Both the position numbers and the translations under genes were made by a program. Shown piece after piece: positions 7,284 to 12,881 of a stretch of 20,118 bases of DNA. Source of the stretch: a virus; the IMG/VR virus record IMGVR_UViG_3300022188_000065, positions 1 through 20,118 of that record; one strand, given 5' to 3'. Position 1 is the first letter of the stretch; the number at the start of each line of letters is the position of its first letter. The notes beneath the pieces are model-generated. The model had not been told where the DNA came from and searched no databases. It was given only the letters and a program-made list of their open reading frames with translations.

Positions 7284-7326
7284 ACGCGTTCTCCTTTATC
7301 AAGTTTTTAGGACTTCGTCCGCCCTT
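7284..7326 (-). promoter_or_regulatory. Leader of the primase-helicase gene with two small-RNA target blocks
   Basis: From the predicted start site the leader reads TTTAAGGGCGGACGAAGTCC and then AAAAACTTGATAAAGGAGAACGCGT before the ATG. GGAC-GAA-GTCC can form a small hairpin. AAGGAGAACGC (7296-7286), which includes the ribosome binding site, is perfectly complementary to 8035-8045 of the candidate small RNA. AGGGCGGA (7325-7318) is complementary to 8058-8065 of the same RNA, in the collinear antiparallel order. Confidence 0.55.
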
Positions 7327-7332
7327 AAATTC

Positions 7333-7360
7333 ATTATACCAAATTAAAACAAAAAATCAA
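7333..7360 (-). promoter_or_regulatory. Promoter of the primase-helicase gene
   Basis: On the minus strand TTGATT (7360-7355), a 16-bp spacer ending TGG, and TATAAT (7338-7333). The start would be near 7326, giving a leader of about 43 nt. One GGCGTCAA word begins at 7361, directly abutting the -35 box, so a protein bound there could also regulate this promoter. Confidence 0.8.
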
Positions 7361-7769
7361 GGCGTCAATTTTAAAATTTTTTTGTCGCCTTTTTGACGCC
7401 TTTTTAAAATTCGATTGCGGGACAAATAAATATAACGGCGTCAAATAGGTTTTTGGAATTTTTTAAGGCGACAAGTAGTATTTATTTGCGACACAATGAA
7501 ATACAAAGACAAAATCAAGGCGGCGACAATTATTTTTCCTATATATATATATTTTTGACGCCACCTTCTCGGAGTCGAAATGGGCTGTAAAGTAATTCGC
7601 CTCTCCACAAAAAACCCCGTAAATCCTTTAGGGATTTTACGGGGATTTTTTGAGATTCGGCGATTACTAACAGCCATTAAGCCAAGCCACAAGCCCACAA
7701 ATTTGGCGCCCCTTATATAAATAAGCTTGTTAGAAAGATAAACCCACCTGACGCCGAGTTTTTGTCGCC
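7361..7769. repeat. GGCGWCAA word cluster, candidate replication origin/iterons
   Basis: Perfect GGCGTCAA or GGCGACAA words occur at 7361-7368, 7437-7444, 7467-7474 and 7522-7529 (plus orientation) and at 7382-7389, 7393-7400, 7555-7562 and 7762-7769 (minus orientation). A one-off copy, CTGACGCC, is at 7748-7755, and weaker ones are near 7418 and 7486. The stretch contains no gene I can support. It includes the palindrome AATTTTAAAATT near 7367 and the AT tract TATATATATATAT at 7540-7552, which could be an unwinding element. Repeated short words plus an AT-rich tract beside an initiator-type primase gene is the classic layout of an iteron origin. A set of operator sites for a regulator is the alternative. 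Confidence 0.55.
7611..7651. terminator. Strong bidirectional terminator
   Basis: CCCCGTAAATCC (7615-7626) pairs with GGATTTTACGGGG (7632-7644) with a single bulged base. The stem is flanked by AAAAAA on the left and ATTTTTT on the right, so it can act in both directions. It isolates the origin-like cluster and primase unit from the duplicated control units to the right. Confidence 0.85.
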
Positions 7770-7828
7770 TTTAAGTAGGTTTGTTCGTTATTTGCGCATT
7801 CGCGCCCTTATATAATAAGTTTATCTTT
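7706..7828. repeat. Paired direct and inverted repeats in the control region
   Basis: GCGCCCCTTATATAAATAAG (near 7706) and GCGCCCTTATATAATAAG (near 7803) are near-identical direct repeats about 96 bp apart. AAAGATAAAC (7734-7743) and GTTTATCTTT (7819-7828) form a perfect 10-bp inverted repeat, with partial extension AAACCCAC/GTAGGTTT inside. This could be an operator pair or part of the origin. No gene is supported here. Confidence 0.5.
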
Positions 7829-7831
7829 GTG

Positions 7832-7929
7832 TTTTTAGTGGTTATTCGCCCGTCAGAATGGTTTTTATAGGCTGGGTAGTATAATTTATCATCTCGGCTT
7901 TTAAAAATGCGTTAGAGAGGCTAATATGG
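7832..7929 (+). repeat. 98-bp direct repeat, copy 1
   Basis: This segment recurs at 8163-8260 with seven substitutions and no gaps. It contains TATAAT at 7880-7885 without a good -35 box, so any promoter here would need an activator. It ends with GAGAGG, five spacer bases and ATGG, so a ribosome binding site and start codon are part of the repeat. The GCC...GGC pairing around 7848-7873 is extended to GCCC...GGGC in copy 2, a hint of conserved RNA structure. Confidence 0.85.
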
Positions 7930-7997
7930 GCTTAACTAACTTTTGCTACATTCCGCACCTTCTTTTTTTATTGAACCCCTTGACCCTGCCCTTTTAA
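7926..7997 (+). CDS. Possible leader peptide, 23 aa
   Basis: ATG 7926 is five bases after GAGAGG, which belongs to the 98-bp repeat. The frame, MGLTNFCYIPHLLFLLNPLT plus LPF, ends at TAA 7995-7997, inside the spacer of the small-RNA promoter. The peptide is hydrophobic. The other repeat copy has a start in the same place but an unrelated peptide. It may be a leader peptide, a tiny membrane peptide or chance; the conserved start is the only support. Confidence 0.3.
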   Translation: MGLTNFCYIPHLLFLLNPLTLPF

Positions 7998-8008
7998 TTT
8001 GGTATAAT
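7980..8008 (+). promoter_or_regulatory. Promoter of candidate small RNA 1
   Basis: TTGACC (7980-7985), a 17-bp spacer ending in TGG, and TATAAT (8003-8008) give a near-consensus extended -10 promoter pointing right. The start is expected near 8015, only about 70 bases before a terminator and with no open frame of note behind it, so its product should be a short RNA. Confidence 0.88.
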
Positions 8009-8014
8009 ATAACA

Positions 8015-8084
8015 AAGGCCCCGAATATAAAAGAGCGTTCTCCTTCAAAAGCTCTTTTCCGCCCTAACAACTCGGGGTCTTTTT
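8015..8084 (+). ncRNA. Candidate small regulatory RNA 1 (anti early-gene leaders)
   Basis: About 70 nt from the predicted start to a T5 run. The ends GGCCCCGA (8017-8024) and TCGGGGTC (8072-8079) pair over 8 bp and, with the T-run at 8080-8084, serve as terminator. Inside, AAAAGAGC (8029-8036) and GCTCTTTT (8051-8058) form a perfect 8-bp stem with a 14-nt loop containing TTCTCCTTC, an anti-Shine-Dalgarno sequence; CCGCCCTAACAAC is left single-stranded. GCGTTCTCCTT (8035-8045) is perfectly complementary to the primase-gene ribosome binding site. TCCGCCCT (8058-8065) pairs with a second block of that leader. CTCTTTTCCGCCCT (8052-8065) can pair, with one G-U, with the AGGGCGGAAAGGAG motif of the other early genes. 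Promoter, terminator and fold are seen; repression of the early operon is inferred. Confidence 0.7.
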
Positions 8085-8122
8085 AAACGGATTCGTCCAT
8101 TTTTTTAGTTCATTCATCATTT

Positions 8123-8159
8123 GCCCGCTTGTATTTCGATACGGCGGGCTTTTCTTTTT
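8123..8159 (+). terminator. Rightward terminator with UUCG loop
   Basis: GCCCGC (8123-8128) pairs with GCGGGC (8144-8149). Inside, GTAT (8131-8134) pairs with ATAC (8139-8142) around a TTCG tetraloop, and TTTTCTTTTT follows. It is a backup stop after small RNA 1 and insulates the second control unit. Confidence 0.85.
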
Positions 8160-8162
8160 GCA

Positions 8163-8260
8163 TTTTTAGTGGTTATTCGCCCCGTAGAATGGTTTTTAAG
8201 GGCTGGGTAGTATAATTTATCATCTCGGCTTTTAAAAATGCGTTAGAGAGGCTGTTATGG
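8163..8260 (+). repeat. 98-bp direct repeat, copy 2
   Basis: The second copy of the repeat at 7832-7929, offset by 331 bp and 91 of 98 positions identical. It has TATAAT at 8211-8216 and again ends in GAGAGG, five spacer bases and ATGG. What follows each copy (short frame, strong promoter, terminated RNA) is alike in layout but different in sequence. Confidence 0.85.
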
Positions 8261-8415
8261 ATTTTAGGATTTTATTTGATTTTTCATTCCGAGTTAGTTA
8301 TAATTATTACAAGGTCCACGACGGGGTCTCTTTTCGGCTACTTGGGCTCGGATTGCTTAAATTCGGGCCCATTTTTTATTTGATTTTTCGCTTGTTATAT
8401 GGTATAATTATTTGA
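8257..8415 (+). CDS. Possible small hydrophobic peptide, 52 aa
   Basis: ATG 8257 is provided by the repeat and preceded by GAGAGG. The frame, MDFRILFDFSFRVSYNYYKV then HDGVSFRLLGLGLLKFGPIF then YLIFRLLYGIII, ends at TGA 8413-8415. The last 25 residues are strongly hydrophobic and could span a membrane. It runs through the promoter and terminator of candidate small RNA 2, so transcription from the repeat would have to pass that terminator. It may be an accidental frame. Confidence 0.25.
   Translation: MDFRILFDFSFRVSYNYYKVHDGVSFRLLGLGLLKFGPIFYLIFRLLYGIII
8276..8304 (+). promoter_or_regulatory. Promoter of candidate small RNA 2
   Basis: TTGATT (8276-8281), a 17-bp spacer, and TATAAT (8299-8304). 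The start is expected near 8311. As with small RNA 1 the transcript would begin AAGG or AAAGG, and it meets a strong terminator about 65 bases on. Confidence 0.8.
8311..8377 (+). ncRNA. Candidate small regulatory RNA 2 (anti late-operon ribosome binding site)
   Basis: About 67 nt. The 3' half is a terminator: TGGGCTCGGATT (8343-8354), loop GCTTA, AATTCGGGCCCA (8360-8371), a 12-bp stem with two G-U pairs, then T6. The 5' half holds CTCTTTTCGGCTA (8328-8340). This can pair over 13 consecutive positions (one G-U) with TAGCCGAAAGGAG (8420-8432), the ribosome binding site of the first late gene. It shares the CUCUUUUC core with small RNA 1, with the same C-to-U change that turns a G-C into a G-U pair. 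It may act as a free RNA. If the terminator is read through, it would hide the downstream ribosome binding site in cis, so only transcripts from the next promoter would be translated well. Confidence 0.6.
8380..8408 (+). promoter_or_regulatory. Promoter of the late operon
   Basis: TTGATT (8380-8385), a 17-bp spacer ending TGG, and TATAAT (8403-8408). The start is near 8415, giving a leader of about 28 nt whose ribosome binding site is the target of the anti segment in small RNA 2. It lies immediately after that RNA's terminator. Confidence 0.85.
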
Positions 8416-8442
8416 ACGATAGCCGAAAGGAGCGTTTTTTAT

Positions 8443-8793
8443 ATGGGAAAAATGAGCAAAAATAAAGGTAAACGAGGCGAGCGAGAAGTGGCGAAAATAC
8501 TAACGGCCGCGGGTTTTTCGGCCCGTCGCGGCGTTCAATACAAAGGCACGCCCGATAGTCCCGACGTTATAGCCGAAAATTTGCCTATTCCGTGCCATTT
8601 TGAAGTTAAAAGGACGGAAACTTTATCTATTTATAAAGCCTACGAACAAGCGAAAAGCGATTCAGGCGCAGATGAAATGCCGATAGTATGCCACAGGCGC
8701 AATCGGCAACCTTGGCTCGTGATATTTTCGTTCGGTGATTTTATAAACCTTTTGAAATATATTGAAACCTTGGAGAAGGAGCGAAAAAAATGA
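8443..8793 (+). CDS. Holliday-junction-resolvase-like PD-(D/E)XK nuclease
   Basis: This 116-aa protein has the small resolvase layout: basic N-terminus NKGKRGEREVAKILTAAGFS with the first acidic residue, then GTPDSPDV (the D) and HFEVKRTET (E-x-K), then a helix with YKAYEQAKSD and a last strand PWLVIF. Phage enzymes of this type cleave branched DNA and often stand beside terminase genes, where they may clear replication intermediates before packaging. The start at 8443 is chosen over ATG 8452 because GAAAGGAG lies ten bases upstream. The stop overlaps the next start (ATGA). It is the first gene of the late operon. Confidence 0.78.
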   Translation: MGKMSKNKGKRGEREVAKILTAAGFSARRGVQYKGTPDSPDVIAENLPIPCHFEVKRTETLSIYKAYEQAKSDSGADEMPIVCHRRNRQPWLVIFSFGDFINLLKYIETLEKERKK

Positions 8794-9209
8794 GCGCGAA
8801 AAAACCGCACGGAAACACAAAATACGACTGGGACAAAATCGACGATATTATGCGGGCTTATGCAAAGCTCGGAATAATCGGCGTAAGAGCGCTAAGTAAG
8901 CTCCTCGGAATACCACAAGGCACAATTGAAAATCATTTGCGCTCTAACCCCGCTTTGAAAGATGAGCTAAAAATGATTTCTTCGGAAACCGACAAATTGC
9001 TTATATTTCAAGCGATTAAGCAGGCCGAGAAAGGATACTGGCCCGCTATCGAGTGGCTATTGAACCGAAAGATAATCCGCGTCCTTGATTTGCTTGAGGA
9101 AGAAGAAAAGATAGAAAACGGCCAAAAGATTATAATTGAATTCGTGGATATTGAAACGACTAAAAAGAAACAAAAGAAAGTTAAAGTCAGAGGCAAAAAA
9201 GACGAATGA
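8790..9209 (+). CDS. terS: Terminase small subunit
   Basis: The 139-aa protein starts at ATG 8790, overlapping the stop of the nuclease gene, and overlaps the large terminase start at its own end. Residues about 12-55 form a helix-turn-helix: IDDIMRAYAKLGIIGVRALS then KLLGIPQGTIENHLRSN, as expected for the DNA-recognition domain that picks the packaging site. A helical middle follows (LIFQAIKQAEKGYWPAIEWL), then a lysine-rich tail KKKQKKVKVRGKKDE. Small terminases vary a lot in sequence. The call rests on this domain order, size and the gene's position directly before the large subunit. Confidence 0.75.
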   Translation: MSAKKPHGNTKYDWDKIDDIMRAYAKLGIIGVRALSKLLGIPQGTIENHLRSNPALKDELKMISSETDKLLIFQAIKQAEKGYWPAIEWLLNRKIIRVLDLLEEEEKIENGQKIIIEFVDIETTKKKQKKVKVRGKKDE

Positions 9210-10438
9210 GACAAAGAATCGAGCTATTTCCAACCCAAAGAGCTTTTATTGAGTCCAGCGCGTCTTTAGCGGCTTTTATTGGTGGTATTGGGTCGGGCAA
9301 GACTTTTACTGGCGCCGTATGGCTTTTACGTTTGGCGCTTACGGCCGGGGAACCCCTAAATTTTTACGCCTGCTCGAATACTTATCCCCAGCTAAAAGAC
9401 GCACTTTACCCGAAATTCTTTGGTTTTCTCGGACAATGGGGGCTTCGAGAAGGTTTGCATTATACATTTAATAAGACCGACAAGGATTTAAAGTTTTTCA
9501 ACGGCTCTGTTATTATGTTCCGAAGTCTCCAAAATTTTAATATGCTACGAGGAGCCGAGGCCGCGGCCGCTTTAATTGACGAGGCGAGGGACGCTCCCGA
9601 AGAGGCAGTAAATGTAATTATCGGGCGTTTGCGACAAAAGGAAAACGCCCAGCTAAAAATCACGACAACTCCAGCGGGTTTCAACTGGATTTATGATTGG
9701 TATATGGACGGCCGATTAGACGTTTATCGAATGCCTACCGAGGAAAACACAAAACTCCCAAAATCATACATCGAACATTTGAAAAATCAGTATAGCGGCG
9801 ACTTCTTAAGACAGGAGCTTTTCGCGGACTTCGTCAATTTCGGCGGGAAGCTTGTCTATAACGAATTCAGCCGCCGAAAGAATATTTTTGTTTACAAGGG
9901 CGACCTTGGAGACGACGAGCCCGTCTATGTAGGCCTTGATTTCAACGTTGACCCATTTTGCGCCGTGGCGGCTTTCGAGCGAGACGGCGTTTTTTACTTC
10001 TTTGATGAAATAGTTTTGCGGGGGCTTACGATAGCCGATATGACGCGGGAAATTCATAGACGCTATGGCAAAAGAGGCAAAAGACCAATTTATATCTATC
10101 CCGACGCGTCCGCGAGGAATAGGAATGTAGCCAAAATGACGACTATTCTTTATGATTTGCAACGCTCATTTGGAACCGACCGAGTGCGTTATTTTTCGTC
10201 TAATCCCCGCGTAGTCAACCGAATACAAACGACGAACAATTATTTAAGGGATAAAAAGATTATGATAGACGAACGCCTCGAAGTCTTAATTCGGGACCTT
10301 GAGCGCGTAAAATATAAAGAAACGGGAGCGATGGAAATTGATAAATCAGACGCCCAGCTAACACACGCGAGCGACGCTTTGGGCTATTTGATATATTATG
10401 AGAGCGTTAAGAACAAAAATGTCTGGAGGCAAGAATGA
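9206..10438 (+). CDS. terL: Terminase large subunit
   Basis: The 410-aa protein has both motor and nuclease domains. The ATPase shows Walker A GGIGSGKTFTGAVW near residue 27, Walker B AALIDEARDAPEEA near 121, and the coupling motif KITTTPAGF near 152. The nuclease (about 220-400) shows VYVGLDFNVDPFCAV with the first aspartate, IYPDASARN in the middle and a final aspartate in HASDALGYLIYY. It pumps genome DNA into the prohead through the portal and cuts concatemers. The length is near the lower end for the family, but all key motifs are present. It overlaps both neighbours by 4 bp. Packaging mode (cos or headful) cannot be told from this. Confidence 0.95.
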   Translation: MRQRIELFPTQRAFIESSASLAAFIGGIGSGKTFTGAVWLLRLALTAGEPLNFYACSNTYPQLKDALYPKFFGFLGQWGLREGLHYTFNKTDKDLKFFNGSVIMFRSLQNFNMLRGAEAAAALIDEARDAPEEAVNVIIGRLRQKENAQLKITTTPAGFNWIYDWYMDGRLDVYRMPTEENTKLPKSYIEHLKNQYSGDFLRQELFADFVNFGGKLVYNEFSRRKNIFVYKGDLGDDEPVYVGLDFNVDPFCAVAAFERDGVFYFFDEIVLRGLTIADMTREIHRRYGKRGKRPIYIYPDASARNRNVAKMTTILYDLQRSFGTDRVRYFSSNPRVVNRIQTTNNYLRDKKIMIDERLEVLIRDLERVKYKETGAMEIDKSDAQLTHASDALGYLIYYESVKNKNVWRQE

Positions 10439-11766
10439 TTGAAATTCTTTTCAAAGAGCACATTACGGCTTTACGAGGGGTAGTGGATTCCGCCCGTCGT
10501 GAAAGGGCGCAAGTCAAAAAAGATTATTATGAGGGAAAATTTATAGATTACAAAGGTGAAATACTCGGAAATCACTTTAAAAACGCAGATAGAATAGCGC
10601 CGTCCTTTGAATACTTAAATATCCTTGAATACTTTATAAACAAAAGAGCGCGAATTCTTAAGAGAGGCGTTGATATCCGCCTTGAAAAAAGCGACGAAAT
10701 ATTTTCAAAGTGGGCTACGGATTATTCAATTATTGCGAAGTTAAAACAATTCGAGCGCTATGTCGAGCTTTTGGGTATGGTTGCAATTCGCTTTTTCAAG
10801 GATAACGGCGAAGTTAACTTTGAGATGATAACGCCGAATAGATTTTATGTAGCAACTGACCCGGACGATAGCTTAAAACCAGTGCTTTTCATTTGGCAAC
10901 GACAGAACTATACCGAAATCGTGCCGCAGGAAATTCAATATTACGCCTATGATTCCGAAAATTTTTATATTTTGAACGAAAGCGGCCAAGTGTTATCGAG
11001 CGAGCCCCACGGCTACGGCGTTATTCCGGTTGTGTTTATGTATTCGAAATATAGAAGCGATGAGTTTTATGTGGAGTCGGACGAGGATTTGAGGATAGCT
11101 CAAGATAATATAGCTGTCTGGTTGACTTCTATAAACTATCTTGCGAAATACCAAGCCTTCAGCCAGCCGGTAGCTAAAGGTTTGCCCGAAAATATTTCGA
11201 TAGCGACCGACCCTTCTACAATCATAAGAATTCCGATGATTCCCGAAATGAACACTTTTGGCGACTTCGAATTCAGGACGCCCGATTCAAAAATAGGGGA
11301 GTTATGGAATACTTTAATATCAAAGATTCGTGCGTTAGGCGGCCGTTATGAAGTTAATGTTAACGAACTTATAAAAGATGTTCAGCAAAAGTCAGGCATT
11401 GCTTATGAGTGGGAGAACCTGCAAGTTATGGAAAGCCGAGAAGACCGAGAGGAACTCTGGCGCGATAATATAAAACGCTTTGTCCGGATGTATTTAAGAT
11501 TAAAAAGCCAGTTAAACCCAGCTATTGACCCGGCGCAAGCTATAACAATTGATTTTCCAGATATAAAACTTATCGATGATCCGGAAAAGGAAATGAATCG
11601 CTGGCTTGTTCTTATTAGCCGCAATGTCCGAAATGTGCTCGACTGGATAATCAGCGACAACCCCGATATTAAGACTTATGATGAGGCATTGAGAATTTAT
11701 AACGAAAACAAAAAGTTTAACGAAACAATAGCCGCGGAGATACCGAGCGATGACGACGAAGGATAA
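10435..11766 (+). CDS. Portal protein
   Basis: This 443-aa protein sits between large terminase and the MuF-like gene, the usual place of the portal. It has the expected mixed fold. The N-terminal region includes YYEGKFIDYKGEILGNHFKN and NILEYFINKRA. Strands in a wing region include NGEVNFEMITPNRFYVATDP, GYGVIPVVFMYSKYR is typical of SPP1 gp6-like portals, and the long C-terminal helix includes VQQKSGIAYEWENLQVMESR. Twelve copies would form the ring through which DNA enters the head and to which the tail attaches. The start at ATG 10435 overlaps the terminase stop. Its last 17 bp overlap the next gene. Confidence 0.88.
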   Translation: MIEILFKEHITALRGVVDSARRERAQVKKDYYEGKFIDYKGEILGNHFKNADRIAPSFEYLNILEYFINKRARILKRGVDIRLEKSDEIFSKWATDYSIIAKLKQFERYVELLGMVAIRFFKDNGEVNFEMITPNRFYVATDPDDSLKPVLFIWQRQNYTEIVPQEIQYYAYDSENFYILNESGQVLSSEPHGYGVIPVVFMYSKYRSDEFYVESDEDLRIAQDNIAVWLTSINYLAKYQAFSQPVAKGLPENISIATDPSTIIRIPMIPEMNTFGDFEFRTPDSKIGELWNTLISKIRALGGRYEVNVNELIKDVQQKSGIAYEWENLQVMESREDREELWRDNIKRFVRMYLRLKSQLNPAIDPAQAITIDFPDIKLIDDPEKEMNRWLVLISRNVRNVLDWIISDNPDIKTYDEALRIYNENKKFNETIAAEIPSDDDEG

Positions 11767-12460
11767 GAATAAGCTTTTCGATCCTTTTTTAGAGGCGTTA
11801 TTAAGGGCGGAAGGGAAAACCCGCCGCCTTTTATTATCGAACGCGAAAACAAAAGACGAGCTTTTAAAATTTGCGGCGGGCGCATACTATGATATATATT
11901 CGACACTCGCCAAAGAGAATTTACCGAAGGAATACAAAAAAGCAGTCGAGAAGGCGTGGCGTAAACTAAAAAAAGATATCGACAAAAGATTGAAGCAAGC
12001 AGGCATAAAGCCGTCGGAAGTTTATAAAGGGACGGATATTGTTAATTATATGAAACGCTGGGGCGGGCTCCAAGTCGACTATTTAACCCGCCGGTATTCG
12101 GCCGATTTATATATGGCGACAATAGAAGCGGCGTATAGCGTTGATTTCAAGGACGCGGTAGCACAATTAGAAAGCAAGCTCCCGCTTTTAAGCAAACGAT
12201 ATTCAAAGACTTTAGTCGAGACAAGCTGGCGAACTATGGAAAGCGGCTACACAATTAATCAGGCGGAAAAAGTGGGCGTTCAGAAGTTCAGATACGACGG
12301 ACCCGAAGACGCGAAGAACCGCCAATTTTGCGCCGAACACGTGGGAAAAATCTATACGCTCGACGAAATAAAGCAAATGTATAACGATTTTGGGCAGAGC
12401 GCGTGGATATACCGCGGCGGTTGGAATTGCAGACACTATTGGACGCCTATTGTGGAGTGA
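11750..12460 (+). CDS. MuF-like head morphogenesis protein
   Basis: The 236-aa protein ends with the MuF (phage Mu gpF-like) signature: RQFCAEHVGKIYTLDEIKQM followed by GGWNCRHYWTPIVE, whose conserved cysteines and histidines are typical. The N-terminal two-thirds is helical, charged and suits contact with portal or scaffold. The family is a minor head component placed after the portal gene; in some phages it is carried into the host on injection. There is no fused toxin domain here, as found in longer MuF proteins. The start overlaps the portal gene by 17 bp with only a weak ribosome binding site, so coupling to portal translation is likely. Confidence 0.88.
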   Translation: MTTKDKNKLFDPFLEALLRAEGKTRRLLLSNAKTKDELLKFAAGAYYDIYSTLAKENLPKEYKKAVEKAWRKLKKDIDKRLKQAGIKPSEVYKGTDIVNYMKRWGGLQVDYLTRRYSADLYMATIEAAYSVDFKDAVAQLESKLPLLSKRYSKTLVETSWRTMESGYTINQAEKVGVQKFRYDGPEDAKNRQFCAEHVGKIYTLDEIKQMYNDFGQSAWIYRGGWNCRHYWTPIVE

Positions 12461-12463
12461 TTT

Positions 12464-12856
12464 ATGAAGGTTGATATAAAACACACGAAAAAAGGAAAGC
12501 TCAATTTGCCGGATAAAAATAAAATGCTAAAAGTAGGGCTCGGCGGAGTTGAAGTGATAAGAAAACGGACGATATATGAGCACAAAGATGTCGACGGAAA
12601 AAGCTTTAAAAAATATTCGCCGAGTTATAGAGATTACAAAAAGAAAGTTAGGCCGGGCTCGGCTGGGGTTGATTTGCAACTGACCGGAAAAATGATGGCA
12701 AATTTAAAAGTTAAACGGCACAATGAACAAGAGGCAGTTATAGGATTCAGCGGCATTAATGCGGTTAAGGCGATAGTAAATGATAAGGTTCGGCATTTTT
12801 TCGCGTTGAGCAAGGCCGAGTTTAAAAAATTAATAAAAAAAGTATTCAAGGGTTGA
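12464..12856 (+). CDS. Phage virion morphogenesis protein (Mu gpG-like)
   Basis: This 130-aa basic protein contains GKSFKKYSPSYRDYKKKVRP and VDLQLTGKMMANLKV, followed by EAVIGFSGINAVKAIVND and a helical lysine-rich end. The F-x-x-YS-x-x-Y ... L-T-G-x-M pattern is that of the phage virion morphogenesis/tail completion family (Mu gpG, P2 S and related), which acts in head completion or head-tail joining. Its place next to the MuF-like gene is as in Mu. It follows MuF after only 3 bp. Its last codons overlap the -35 box of the internal promoter at 12853. Confidence 0.65.
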   Translation: MKVDIKHTKKGKLNLPDKNKMLKVGLGGVEVIRKRTIYEHKDVDGKSFKKYSPSYRDYKKKVRPGSAGVDLQLTGKMMANLKVKRHNEQEAVIGFSGINAVKAIVNDKVRHFFALSKAEFKKLIKKVFKG

Positions 12857-12881
12857 CAATAGGTGTTTTTTTACCTATAAT
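12853..12881 (+). promoter_or_regulatory. Consensus promoter inside the late operon
   Basis: TTGACA (12853-12858), a 17-bp spacer and TATAAT (12876-12881) match the sigma70 consensus perfectly. The start is expected near 12888. It would add transcripts for the 88-aa gene, scaffold and major capsid, the products needed in most copies. Confidence 0.92.

Noticed and set aside
7441-7698. 85-aa minus-strand open frame in the control region
   Set aside because: It runs through the strong bidirectional terminator and several GGCGWCAA words, has no ribosome binding site before its ATG, and its sequence is low-complexity and basic.
8015-8084. Reading small RNA 1 region as a minus-strand leader, since the reverse strand shows GGGCGGAAAAGAG and GAAGGAGAAC
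   Set aside because: No ATG or open frame follows on the minus strand, whereas the plus strand has a 17-bp-spaced promoter and a stem with T-run at the right distance.
8089-8107. GGA-TTCG-TCC followed by T7 as another terminator
   Set aside because: The stem is only 3 bp, too weak to call; the T-run is better explained as spacer between two stronger terminators.
7832-8260. The 98-bp repeats as insertion-sequence ends or attachment sites
   Set aside because: They are direct repeats with no transposase or integrase between or near them, and they carry a -10 box, ribosome binding site and start codon, fitting a regulatory role better.
9806-10162. 118-aa minus-strand open frame inside the large terminase gene
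   Set aside because: It lies wholly within the terminase nuclease coding region on the opposite strand and has no ribosome binding site.
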